Assembly (NCBI GenBank): GCA_037447655.1
Contig: JBBHKE010002443.1
Location: forward strand, 90,622-147,893
Source of the DNA: Zygnema cylindricum
Taxonomy: Eukaryota > Streptophyta > Zygnematophyceae > Zygnematales > Zygnemataceae
Direction: 5' to 3'
Length of the DNA: 57,272 nt
In this document: piece by piece, positions 32,160-43,095 of the stretch
Layout of the letters: the number at the start of each line of letters is the position of its first letter
Position numbering within the stretch: the stretch's first letter is position 1
Notes under the pieces: generated by a model
What the model was told of the DNA's origin: nothing
Databases searched by the model: none
The model's input: the letters and a program-made list of their open reading frames with translations, nothing else
Made by a program: the position numbers and the translations under genes

Positions 32160-32640
32160 TTTTTTTATCGCTGACATTTTTAAACAGAGCCATGTTGTAC
32201 CAACAACAAGACAGTATGGTCGCTAGTTCAGCAACTAGTCAGTCTGGTCGCTAGTTCAGCCATCTAAAAGGGGTGATGAAATAACACACAATGGGTGTTA
32301 CACTCATACTAGCAATGCACATAATCAAATCACATCATGCTGCGTTGTTATGCTGCCATGGACATGCTGCGTTGTTATGCTACACTACGTTATAGCATAG
32401 TATGCTACTGCGTTGCTATTGTTGCGTTGCTATATTGCCATCCTGCGCTAGTTTGACATCGCAGCTGCGCTGGTCGAACATCGCAGCCATAGCAGCTGCT
32501 TTATTCTACCCTCAACCCACTAAGTCCTTGTATACTAGCCACCAGGAAGTTTGGTCGCTGGTCATGCGACAAGGTTGTATGGTCGCTGGTTCAGCGACGA
32601 GGCAGTCTGGTCGCTGGTTTGTTGCCCGTTTCAGTTTTTA
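32160..32640. repeat. Decayed LTR-like repeat with GCTGCG and TGGTCGCTGGTTCAGC motifs
   Basis: TTGCGTTGCTATATTGCCATCC...TGCGCTAGTTTGACATCGCAGCTGCGCTGG resembles the interior of the B1 LTR and the sequence before the A3 LTR. TGGTCGCT(A/G)GTTCAGC occurs several times. No clear ends. Read as a fragment of a copia LTR. Confidence 0.5.
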
Positions 32641-33124
32641 GGGTTTTGAATAATTAAATATTTAAATTTGAAAAGTACAAAAAAGCACGAATTTTATTAC
32701 GAAATTTATAAAGTTTGAAATTGTTATATGCGCACTCTACGTAGTATTCGTTAGTTTACTCCGTGTGTTTTATGCGCATATGACATCTATGGTCTCGGAC
32801 CTTCAATTTTATTTATGGGAACTCGGTAGAATTTTGCATCGTCGTCGCCTCTCCCCTCTCCCTCTCACGCTATCACTTTTATCTCACACTCTTTAGAATG
32901 AGGCACGACAAAGCTGATATGAAATGAATGATATTTGAAAAATAATTCTTTTGACTACCTTTATGTATATTTTTATGGCAGGTAGAGCGAAAAAGTAAGG
33001 AAAACGAAATCGGATATCCATGGCCGTAAGTTCTTGAATTTGTGATGTCACAAGTGAGTGTGACGTCACAATGTTACAAAACCATAAACATTTGTCATGT
33101 CACAGAATAACAAAAATGTAGACG
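32641..33124. other. No gene recognised
   Basis: AT-rich sequence, no long frame. Confidence 0.5.
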
Positions 33125-33325
33125 TCTACAACTGTCTCTGTTTTTGTTGGCGTCACGATTTCGTAGTTGTCGTCAACCGTCACAAAGTTGTACCTACGTT
33201 TACAGCCGTCACATGTCAAAGTTCCGATTTCATTTTTCGCACATAGGGACGCTTTTCAAAGTAGTACTAAACACTTCACCACAATCCAAAGTACTTTTTC
33301 AAAGTATTGCTTACATGGGGACCTT
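33125..33325. repeat. Inverted copy of the dispersed repeat at 12105-12330
   Basis: Its reverse complement matches 12105-12330 with many small changes, including CAATCCAAAGTACTTT and AAAGTTCCGATTTCATTTT. Confidence 0.65.
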
Positions 33326-35139
33326 ATTGATTTTTGCGCCTTCGCTGAATGGATACGGCCAATGGGAGGGAAGTACGAATCCTGCTTTGAAGCGATCTGA
33401 CCACATACGTGTCCCAATTGACACAAATATGATGTCATCAAATCTAAAATTTGACCACAAAGGCGTCATACTTGACGTGAACATGATGTCAACAATTCCC
33501 ACTTGAAGTAAACATGGTATTATAATTTTTTATCATATTGAGATGTGACATGTCGCAATAGTGCCTGGCGACTCGAATTAAATTTGTGGACAATGTGGTA
33601 GAAGACGTACACCGACCATCGCTATTAGGATTAATTTAGGGTAACCTTCCATCAAGCAAAAATGAGGTTGTTTACTGGAGAAGGTACCTTTTCCGTACTA
33701 GACCGTACTGTTTTTTTTTTTTTTTGTTACACAAGATGTTTACTAAAACTCTGTTAAGATTCTCCAAACTTTTTGGCGAAAACTCCCACTGTCTGATTTT
33801 GAATTCTCGACGAAAACGCCCCTTCTATCCAGTACCTGGCGAGTCTCCTCCGACTGTCCTCGTAGGACACTTTGCGCTTACTAGACGCGTGTATTGGTCC
33901 ACTTGTAAAGTTAGAGTCGATCCACGACGGACGTGAAACTATAAATTTACTATGGCAAATTGCGTGTACCGTCTGACATCATAGCCACCACCTTGTTCGA
34001 CGACAAAATTTTGGTTGTAGGACATCTTGTCACGCCTCCGCTGGTACAGTGATAATACATGAACGTACAAATGGTATATTCATGGACATTTGTACAAATT
34101 TCCATTTTGCAACGGTTTTCGTGAACGTTGGTACAACGACAAATACAAGGACGTATAGATTGTACATTAGCGTGACGTTACCAAATATTTTAATATGCGT
34201 CCGCCCGCACAGATACGCAGTTGAGATTTTTTATTTTTCACATCTTTCATTATTCCCGGGCGGCTCAACAGGATCCTACGTGGAACCAATCGCAATCTAA
34301 CACGTAAGCAATTTTTGCTTCATTGGCATGACCCGATGGAAAGGTGTTACAAATATTACTGCCAGTAAACGTGACCGTACGATTACTAGGAAGGCTTGAT
34401 GGAAAATTGCCCTTAGTATAAACAATTAAACATCGTGTTATTATAAGAACTAGCTAGACCGTACTATGAATATTGACGTGGCATGTTTTGCGCCATTTTT
34501 TCGAAAGAGCTGTTATAAACAGTTAAACACCTTTTTAAAATCCAGCCTCATAAACCACTTCCTGTAAATAGAGTGGTTAAATATATCATCGATTGGCAGG
34601 TGTAGTACATTAAAAACAAGAACCAATATAACAATAAAAATGAGAACCATATTTTTTTAAATGAGATTCGGACTCCCTAGCATTCCGTACAATCTACCCC
34701 CCGAAAGTAGAAAGTTAAAAAAATTTAAAGCTTAAATTTAAAACATTGAATTTTAAAAAATATTTGTTTTGAAAATAATAGCAGTTCGTTGAATAGTGGG
34801 GATGTGGTGTACATACTCTTTTCAGTATTTTATAATTTCGCATGTGTTGTTTTTTTTATTTCAAAAGGCCAAATCGTACTCTATGACCTTATCCGTACTC
34901 TGCTGGTAGTTCGTTGGATAAGGACAAAAACGTGGCCTTCAAAGGAATGTCGGTCGCAAACTTTACTAGCAAATCCAAAATTTGCCGCGTGTGAAAAAAC
35001 AAATGTGAGATATCGAGAAATATCGATAAGAATGTGACGTAATCATTTCTGTCCAAACGTGGTACAGTACAGGCGGCGGCGTGCGCGAGAGCATGCTTGT
35101 TCAGTTTTGTCGTTTCTGAAATGGAAGTTTTGCAATTGT
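33326..35139. other. No gene recognised; one possible MITE end
   Basis: CACCGACCATCGCTATTAG after TA at 33608-33609 matches the end of the TA-flanked MITE family seen at 41304 and 53565. The partner end was not found. The remainder is AT-rich with short frames only. Confidence 0.5.
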
Positions 35140-35142
35140 TCA

Positions 35143-35995
35143 GTTTCACTCGGATGTTTTTGGTCCTGCGAAGGTTCCATCTGCCAAGGGGGATGAAATA
35201 TATGGTCACCTTCACAGATGATTTCTCAAGGTTTACCAAAGTTTACTTCATGAAGGAGAAGAGTGAAGTGTTTGGTCACTTCAAACACTATAAAGCATGG
35301 GTTGAAAAACTTCATAATTCACCTATTTTGCAGCTCAGATCGGACAATGGTGGTGAATATACATCGAAAAAATTTGAAACCTTTTTACTCGAGGAAGGTA
35401 TTAGTCATCTATTGACTGTTCCATATTCACCGGAACAAAATGGGGTGTCGGAAAGACTAATAGAACTCTCACGGAGAGCTCTAAGTCGATGCTTGCAGAT
35501 AAAAATGTGGATCCGAAATTCTGGGCTGAGGCTCTAAATTGTGCAGTTTATATTAAAAATATGATAGGATCCAGATCGGTAGACACTACTCTTTACGAGA
35601 TCTAGACTGGTAGCAAACGAGATGTTAGCCATTTCAAAGTCTTTGGTAGTCAATGCTTTATATTGGATTCGTCTACAAATAGATGGAAAATGGAACCAAA
35701 GGGACTACCGGGTATTCTGTTAGGATATGATGATCACTCAAAAGGTTATAGAGTCTTTGTGTTTGACAGGCAAAAAATAGTTGTAGCAAGGAACATCATT
35801 GTTAAAGATGAACTAGACTCCATAGATTTATTTCGAATGACAGAGCACCAAAAGCAGCAAAAGGTACATGAATATGTCATTTTAGATTGCATGCAAGAAA
35901 TTGTCCCAGTGATGCAACATTCTCCGGTAATGACTCCGGAGTCCGTCTCTCTCCAAGTTCCTCAACAACTTCAAGTCCAATCGGACCAACAATAG
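35143..35995 (+). pseudogene. Copia integrase remnant (A3)
   Basis: Core strand HSDVFG in one frame, then a +1 shift into MKYMVTFTDDFSRFTKVYFMK. RSDNGGEYTS and EQNGVSER carry the second Asp and the Glu. One base is missing soon after SER (about 35458), which throws the frame off for ~200 bp. Similarity resumes with KVFGSQCFILDSSTNRWKM to 35995. The +1 shift is at the same place as in A2. Confidence 0.87.
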
Positions 35996-35999
35996 TCAG

Positions 36000-37713
36000 T
36001 ACACACAGATCGCAACCAACGCAATCAGCGCAATGCGCGGCATTCGACGATCTCAACCTCAGAATTTCCGGGGGGAAGAAGATCCACCAGCCGCCTGCAA
36101 GCAAGTTCTCACTTTGCCTACTCGGCAGCCTCAGGGAGCCTTTGACCATTCAGGAGGCCTTCTCATCACCATAACAGAATCACTGGATCGAGGCGGCAAA
36201 CGAGGAAATAAAGTCCATCATGGAGGCTCAAACATGGGAGCTTGTGAACCTTCCTCCGGACCGAAAAGCGATCGGCAGCAAATGGGTATTCAAGGTGAAG
36301 TTAAATCCCGATAACACCATTGAACGTTATAAGGCCAGACTTGTGGCAAACGAGTATTATCAAAAGGAAGGAATCGATTTTGAAGAAACATTTTCTCTGG
36401 TTGTAAGATTTCCGACATTTAGGATTTTGCTCTCCGTAGCTGCTATAGAAGATATGGAAATACATCAGATGGATGTAAAGACGGCTTTTTTGCACGGAAA
36501 ACTAGAAGAGACCATTTACATGTAGCAGCTTGAAAAGTATGTGGAACCAGGAAAAGAGCACTTAGTATGCAAGTTTCTAAAATCTTTGTACGGCCTAAAA
36601 CAGGCCCCCAGTCAATGGAATCTGAAGCTTGATGAATTCCTAACTAGCCTATGATTTCAAAGGATAATTTTTGATCAATCTGTCTACGTTCTAAAGGGTG
36701 AAAATATGATAGTGTCTATAGCCGTGTATGTAGATGTTTTACTATTAATTAGCAAATCAATGGCTGAAATTAACAAAACCAAAACTGCTCTAAACTCACG
36801 GTTCGAGATGAAAGACCTTGGTGAGGCAAAATATATTTTGGGTATCCAGGTAGAGAGGGACAAAAATAAGAAAGAAATAAAACTGACTCAAAAAGAGGCT
36901 ATTGGAAACATGTTAGATGAGTACGGAATGCGGGGGGCAAAAGGATGTCTAACTCCAATGGAGTTTCGGCAGAAGTTAGAGGGAGAAGAGACAGAACTAG
37001 GTGTCATTGTTAGTGAGTATTTAGAATCAGGGTAGAATGATTCTATGACACAAATACCTTACAGACAAATAGTGGGAAGATTAATATATTTCATGAATTG
37101 TACCCGTCTTGACATTGCTGTAGCAGTCGGGGTACTGAGCTGAAGTCTAGATAATCCGAGAAAATCTGACTTTGATGCAGCAAGGAGAGTCTTAAGATAT
37201 TTGGCCGGAACCAAAGACCTCAAACTCACACTAGGTGGAGGAGAAGTAAAACTGCAAACGTGGAGTGATGCAAGCTATGGCGATATGCCAAGCCGGAAAT
37301 CCACCACGGGATTCGTTCTACAAATTGGGAACGGTACTTGCTGCTGGAGCAGCAAACTTCAAAAGGTGACAGCACAGTCGACAATGGAGTCAGAATATAT
37401 CGCAGCAAGCTTGGCCCTCAAAGAACTCTTATGGGTAAAATCAATGTTACAAGAACTAGGATACATGCAGGTTGGTCCACAGGTGATCTGGTGTGATAAC
37501 CAGGCTGCCATTGCCATTGCTACTAACCCGAGTCATCACTTCAAAAGCAAGCACATGGATGTAAGATTACACTTTGTAAGAGAAAAAATGTTCTCTAGAG
37601 TGATTAAATTATGTTATTTGCCAGATGCAAAAATGATTGCTGATATGCTCACTAAAGCTCTTCTTGCTCCTAAGCTGAGGTATTGTAGGAAAGCAGTGGG
37701 ATTAAGTGAATAG
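36000..37713 (+). pseudogene. Copia reverse transcriptase and RNase H (A3)
   Basis: Broken linker (36000-36210), then RT: KAIGSKWVFKVKLNPD, KARLVANEYYQKEGIDF, HQMDVKTAFLHG, a TAG at about 36523, and the catalytic motif region VSIAVYVDVLLLIS. YVDD has become YVDV here, which would inactivate RT. RNase H 37201-37713 is a single open frame: QTWSDASYGDMPS, MESEYIAASLALKELLWVKS, WCDNQAAIAIATNPSHH and ADMLTKALLAPKL, ending GLSE. Stops at about 37033 and 37141 lie between RT and RNase H. Confidence 0.9.
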
Positions 37714-37873
37714 TTCAATTATTGCACTGTTATACTGCCACGCTGCGATAAGCCCACCATTGAGATGTAGTGGTACTGGGTGACTTGCTAATTGATATAT
37801 TGATATGATGCGATGCTGCGCTAGTTTGTCATCGCAGCTGCGCCAGTATACTGAGTCTAAACCTTTAGGGGAG
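37714..37873 (+). other. A3 3' untranslated region and polypurine tract
   Basis: Between the RNase H stop and the LTR lie GCTGCG-type words and then TTTAGGGGAG (37864-37873), the plus-strand primer site. It has the same form as the tract before 27055. Confidence 0.75.
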
Positions 37874-37989
37874 TGTTGTTTTTGGAAAGCTTTTAGTCTT
37901 AGCAAATTAGTAGGACGGCAGAAAGGTAGTAATTTGTAGCGTGAGTTTCATAAGGATATGCGTCATCACTTGAGGAGAACAAAGTTGCT

Positions 37990-38125
37990 ATGTATACAGA
38001 GCAGCACAGCAACGTAGCTGTTGTGCAGACAGAGCAGCGCAGCTGCTATACAGACAGAGCAGCGCAGCAGCGCAGCTGTTATACAGACAGAGCAGCGCAG
38101 CAGCGAAGCTGCGACACAGACAGGA
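37990..38125. repeat. ~30-40-bp imperfect tandem repeats (CAGACAGAGCAGCGCAGC)
   Basis: ACAGACAGAGCAGCGCAGC recurs about four times, with GCAGCTG dyads between. Lies inside the A3 LTR; the A1 LTR has a shorter version near 9390-9500. Confidence 0.75.
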
Positions 38126-38253
38126 CAAACGTAGCTGCGGTTACTTTGGATATGATCCGTACAGACAACGCAACTGTTCCTATCTTGGATATGATTCGGT
38201 ACGGGACACCGCAGCTGCGTTTGATATGAATTAGGTCAACGGACCTCAACTTA

Positions 38254-38320
38254 GTGGGTAGCTCAGTGGTAGCATAGTGGTAGCTCAGTGGTAGCTCAAT
38301 GGTAGCTCAGTGGTAGCTTG
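38254..38320 (+). repeat. 11-bp minisatellite GTGGTAGCTCA, six units, Pol III A-box-like
   Basis: Units: GTGGGTAGCTCA, GTGGTAGCATA, GTGGTAGCTCA, GTGGTAGCTCA, ATGGTAGCTCA, GTGGTAGCTTG. The junction text TAGCTCAGTGG fits the A-box pattern of tRNA genes (TRGCNNAGYNGG). No B box (GGTTCGANNCC) follows, so this is not a tRNA gene. The A1 LTR lacks the block. Confidence 0.8.
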
Positions 38321-38705
38321 ACAGATTAGTATTAGCCTAGTAGATTGACATACCTATTAGGTACACTGGTATTGCCAGTACAACACAAGTATAAGACTTA
38401 GAACTCAGAATACATCTTGTATCCAGACTTCCAAGTAGTAAAACTGCAGACAGTTTTTGGGAAACTTCTGAGTATTATATCTTGAGTGTTGTTGGTTCAA
38501 TTGTGCTGAAACTTTGGGAGTTGTCAGTGTTTATCCTACTCTATATACTGAAAGAGTTTTGTGAGGTTTGGATGCTTGTGTAAGAATTGGTGAGCACTTG
38601 AAAACAGCTGTTTGGTAGGATTCTTGATAGCTTCTGAGAGTGTATCATGTCTACTTCTACTACTACTGGTGCTCCTCCACCTGCATCGGTGGTCGTAGAA
38701 CAACA

Positions 38706-39606
38706 ATACGGACCTAGAAAATACTCAAATATCTACACTCCCTTTATTTTCTAGCCTATCTTCCTTTCGACTCCCTCAAACAAATAAACACACACTCTCT
38801 TTCCCTCTTTCTCTTTTTATTTCTTTTCCTTTTCTTTTCATAAAACTTTAAGAAAATACTCTCGTACTTGAAACAGTGCATTAGATGAACCGAAATAATT
38901 GCATCACATATTTTATTTAGCATCCCACTTTTCATAAATCTGAGCAAAGATTTTATCTATCTCATCTCTTTTCCATCCACACTAAATCCGATTTCCCTTT
39001 TGCAATTCACACAGCCTGTTATCGACGTCGCAGTTTGGGCGAATGTGCTTGCTTTTGAAGAATCACCTGGCGCTGGCGATGGCTAACGACGACAGCCAAC
39101 TCTTATGGGGATGGGCAGCGCAAAGGTCATGGCAGGATTTATATTTTTATACGATTTCATTCACACTTAATGTACCAAGATTTTGTGATTTTCCTGCTCA
39201 TTTTGACGGTGTTGAGACGATGACCTCGTTAGGGTTTCTGTTGATACGACACGTCACGACCCCAGAAAAATGTACGCGCGGCCACGTGTGTGTGTAACTT
39301 TGAACACATGGAAGGTGCCGACACGATGGGTCTTAACCGGCCGTCAGCATTGACTACACTGACTTTGGTAATCATTTCTGAGGCGTGTGTTCAATATTCT
39401 TTACGGTTTTTTGTCCTGAATTTGGCTCGCTATATTATGAGCGGTTTTCGCATTCCGCCAACCAATGATGACATAATCTATTGTACGGTAATAGAACCTT
39501 GAGATTTGGAAGTACAATGCCCATCATTATTACATTATTAGAGCTAATAACACTACAGTAATTTGGTAATGATTTTTTTTTGGCCGAAATCAGAAAATAG
39601 TATAGC
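38706..39606. other. No gene recognised
   Basis: CT/T-rich stretches near 38720-38860 and short frames only (39043-39297, 84 codons). No element ends identified. Confidence 0.5.
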
Positions 39607-40425
39607 TAGTGTTGGGTATCGAGGACCGTTTGCCCATATTCGATATATATCGAATATCAGGTACCCGATAATCGATATATCGCTTCGATATATCGAGTTT
39701 CAAATCATCATGATATATCGCCCATATATCTCCAATATATCGTATCGTCAATATATCGAAGCTAAAAAAAAAAAAAAAAAAAATCCCACAGGTTTTCAAA
39801 GTCTCGTGACTTCGGACTCTTTGACTGTAAAATCTTTGCCGGAAAGAAATACTGTTTTTTCCTGAAAGTCAGCAGAGAGAAGGAGATCTCTGAGGTACAT
39901 TGACGAGGTACACTTGTGAAGTACACGTACGTCATACGTAGGTACGCTTTTCCAGACGAAGAAGGTCGGTTTCCAGATATTCGATGATTTCTGAGATTTG
40001 GTAGTCAGCTTATGTGGGACCACTCATATCAGAACACGTACGTTAAACTTTTTGACAAAAGATAAGCGATGTACCCGAGGCCTCTGTAATACATAAATTT
40101 TGCTGTCCGTACCCCAAATAATTAATCATTACAATTTCAGAATCAGTATTTTTTTGTCGGTGACATTTTGCGGCGTCTACATTTAAGTCACGGAACGAAA
40201 ATCACGGCGTACGTGGCGTATTAGACAATTTGACTTTTTCGCTAAAATAACATATTATATAAAAAAATAAAAAAAAAAAATTTTAAAAATACTATATATC
40301 GCGATATATATCTCAATAATTTATGTTGGTCTCGGTACGATATATCGAGGATCCTGCTCGATGGATATTCGATATATCGAATATCGATATTACCGCGATA
40401 TGAATTTACCCGATACCCAACACTA
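39607..40425 (+). mobile_element. hAT-like MITE (819 bp), TIR TAGTGTTGGGTATCG
   Basis: Ends TAGTGTTGGGTATCG and CGATACCCAACACTA are exact inverted repeats. Target duplication AGTATAGC is perfect (39599-39606, 40426-40433). The interior has blocks of CGATATATCG-type dyads at both ends (sub-terminal inverted repeats), a poly-A run near 39763, and no ORF of size. Family fits hAT by the 8-bp duplication. Confidence 0.93.
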
Positions 40426-40440
40426 AGTATAGCACAGTAC

Positions 40441-41286
40441 TAGTGTTGGGTATCGAGGACAGTTTGCCGATATTCGATATATATCGATTTTCAGGTACCC
40501 GATAATCAATATATCGCTTCGATATATCGAATTTCAAATCATCGCGATATATCGCCAATACATTGGCGATATATCGTATCGCCAATATATCGAAGCTTTA
40601 AAAAAAAAAAAAAAAAAAAAAATCTCACAGGTTATCAAATCACGTGACTTCTGACAAAGTGACTCTAAAATATTTGCCGGAAAGAAATACGGTTTTTTCC
40701 TGAAAGTCGGCAGATTGAAGGAGATGTGTGAGGTACATTGATGAGGTGTGAAGTACACGTACGTCATGCGTAAGTACGATTTTCCAGACGAAAAAGGTCA
40801 GTTTCCAGATATTTGATGATTTTTTAGATTTGATAGTCAGATTACGTGGAACCACTCATATCAGAACACGTATGTAAAACTCATTTACAAACGATACTTA
40901 ATGTACCCGAGGCCTCTGTAATACATAAATTTTGTTGTCCGTACTATTACAGAGACCTCCTCGTGTAACCATACCCCAAATAACTAATCATTAGAATTAT
41001 AGAATTAGTACTTTTTTGTCGGTTACATAGTGCGGCGTCTACCTTTAAGTCACGGAACGAAAATCACGGCGTACGTGGCGTATTAGACAATTTGACTTTT
41101 TGGCTAAAATATCATATTATATTCAAAAGTAAAATATTAAATTTAAAAAATACTATATATCGCGATATATATCGCGATGGTTTATGTTGGTCTCGGTACA
41201 ATATATCGAGGATTCTTCTCGATCGATATTCGATATATCGAATATCGAGATTATCGCGATACGAATTTACCCGATACCCAACACTA
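40441..41286 (+). mobile_element. hAT-like MITE (846 bp), sister of the preceding element
   Basis: Same TIRs and same orientation as 39607-40425, with homologous interior (for example CTTTGCCGGAAAGAAATAC versus ATTTGCCGGAAAGAAATAC). Target duplication CACAGTAC is perfect (40433-40440, 41287-41294). The two elements are 15 bp apart, and their duplications share one base. Confidence 0.93.
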
Positions 41287-42013
41287 CACAGTACTGTACT
41301 GTACACCGCCAATCGCTATTAGCGTAATGTATACTAATTCAGTCCGGCTTTTTTTTTTCAAATTCTCAATAACTTATTCTGTTTTTTTCTTTACGCCATT
41401 TGGGGTTTTTTTCCAGGTACCGTATAAAACGAAAGTACGTTGTCTTTTAAATAGTGTGGTGTACGGTCAGTGTCAGACCGTACAAAATAGTACCTTTTTA
41501 AGTGAAAAAGTATAATTAATGAGTTTTAGTAACTGCAGACGCATGAGAATATGCGCTATAAAAAAGGGATGAAATCAGGCTGTCAACTATCACGTTCGCA
41601 CATATTCGTCCAACAACCATGTTTTGACTGTGTGAACGTACGATTTGTGTACGACTAATCAGATTTTGTACAAGTACGTATTTAGTGTAAGCATGTTTGC
41701 GACCGACATTTTTTTTTTCAAAGACCCAAATAAGCATTAGTAAACAATTAGAATGTATGTTTTTTTTTTTTAATCAAATTCCCAATTAGTGGAAATCACT
41801 GTAATTACTAGTGTTGGGTATCGGGTAAATTCATATCGCGATAATTTCGATATTCGATATATCGAATATTGATCGAGCAGATTCCTTTATATATCGTACC
41901 GGGACCAACATAAATCATCGCGATATATATCACAAAAACTTGGTGTCCGTACAGTCCTAGTACGGAAAATCGTACGGAAAATCATATGAAAAATCGTACG
42001 GATACACCCCCCC

Positions 42014-42981
42014 TGTAACAGGATTTCCTACCTCTCTGATAATCCCATTACTACAAACAATCCCAACCACACATTCCACACATTGGAAAATACACATCCA
42101 CATTGGACAACACTCACACAAGGAAAAACTTTAAATTAGAAGAAGCTTTTGTCCACATAACATTAGCTTGGTCTCTTGCCCTCGTGGCTCAACCCTTCTT
42201 ATTAAAGTGTTTTCCACTACTCTCCACTCTTAATAATTCTATCTCTTAACTACTAAAACACTATTTAGTTAGTAAGAGATTTCAATGCAAAATGCCTTTT
42301 CTCCAATTTGGTATTAATCGCTCAGGACCAAGATCAGCCGGAATTTCCACAAACTTTTCCAAAGGAAAAGATGTCTACTCTCCTCTTACACTTCACTATT
42401 TATCCATCATCGCCCTGGACTCGCCAGGCCAGAGTCAACGCTCCGTTTTAACAGGCTTTTACCTGGGCCAATCATTGATCAGCAAAGACTCAGACTGACC
42501 AATGCAAAAACGTGCGAAATCTCTTACTAACTACTTAGCACTTTATTAACCAATCAAACGTTGCGTTTCACTACGTAACATTTACGTGCAAAAGTGCGCG
42601 CCAAACGAAACGCGACTTCGCACGATCGTGCGTAACAAATTTCACACGCGAAACTTCCAACGAAATTCCCTTAAGTAAAAGTGACGTTTCGTACTAAAAT
42701 TTGTACGAAACGAACCACCGTGCATACTAAACGTTTCGTTAGACCTTTATGAAACGTACACGCGTAATTTCGGTACTAATTTGACCCTTAACCCGTTTGA
42801 ATGTTATCCACTTGTTATTAAGACCCCACGCTATCACCTAAATACACCCATCCCTATAACTTTTAAATTATAACTCCAAATAGCGTGATTCTTTCGCGGA
42901 CATCTACCAATTTTAGTACTCTATAATCATAATACCTAAATACCCTTTTATAAACAATTTCGATCCGCTATTGCTGTTACA
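42014..42981 (-). repeat. 3' LTR of the gypsy element (968 bp)
   Basis: On plus it starts TGTAACAGGATTTCC and ends GCTATTGCTGTTACA. A 68-codon open frame inside (42292-42498) is present in both LTRs but is not a recognised gene. Confidence 0.93.
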
Positions 42982-42996
42982 TCATCCCCTCCTTAA
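42982..42996 (-). other. Polypurine tract of the gypsy element
   Basis: The minus strand reads AAGGAGGGGATGA directly before the 3' LTR. Confidence 0.75.
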
Positions 42997-43095
42997 TTTT
43001 AACTGACCTCAGTTAAACACCTTTAATTCTCAAGACGCGACTTCTATATTATTATCCCTCCAATACCTCAATAAAAACTCAGAATTTTTATCCTC

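Larger units (their letters stand above)
35140..38705 (+). mobile_element. Copia-type element copy A3, 5'-truncated
   Basis: It starts inside integrase (HSDVFG region, about 35145) and runs through integrase, RT and RNase H to polypurine tract TTAGGGGAG and a complete right LTR (37874-38705). The left LTR, gag and protease are absent. The right flank ATACG has no partner on the left. A broad loss of the 5' part points to deletion or recombination after insertion. Confidence 0.88.
37874..38705 (+). repeat. Right LTR of A3 (832 bp)
   Basis: Starts TGTTGTTTTTGGAAAGC and ends AGAACAACA. Homologous to the A1 LTR. Contains a GCAGCGCAGC repeat block (about 37990-38125) and an 11-bp minisatellite at 38254-38320, neither identical to A1. 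CTATATACTG near 38541 is a possible TATA region. Confidence 0.9.

Noticed and set aside
37990-38125. CRISPR-like array
   Set aside because: The repeats are imperfect, lack unique spacers of even length, and lie inside a plant LTR.
38254-38320. tRNA gene suggested by TAGCTCAGTGG
   Set aside because: Only the A-box-like word is present, in tandem. There is no B box, acceptor stem or cloverleaf.
9276-38705. A1 (LTR to integrase) and A3 (integrase to LTR) as one element split by a 23-kb insertion
   Set aside because: A1 has its own right LTR end and a near-matching 5-bp duplication at 12076, with host sequence continuing to an empty-site match. A3 also carries a frameshift that A1 lacks.
39043-39502. 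Two short plus-strand frames (84 and 70 codons)
   Set aside because: No motif, no shared frame or splice signal, and a length expected by chance.
42292-42498. 68-codon open frame in both gypsy LTRs
   Set aside because: It lies on the strand opposite to the element genes and has no recognisable domain. LTR duplication accounts for the two copies.
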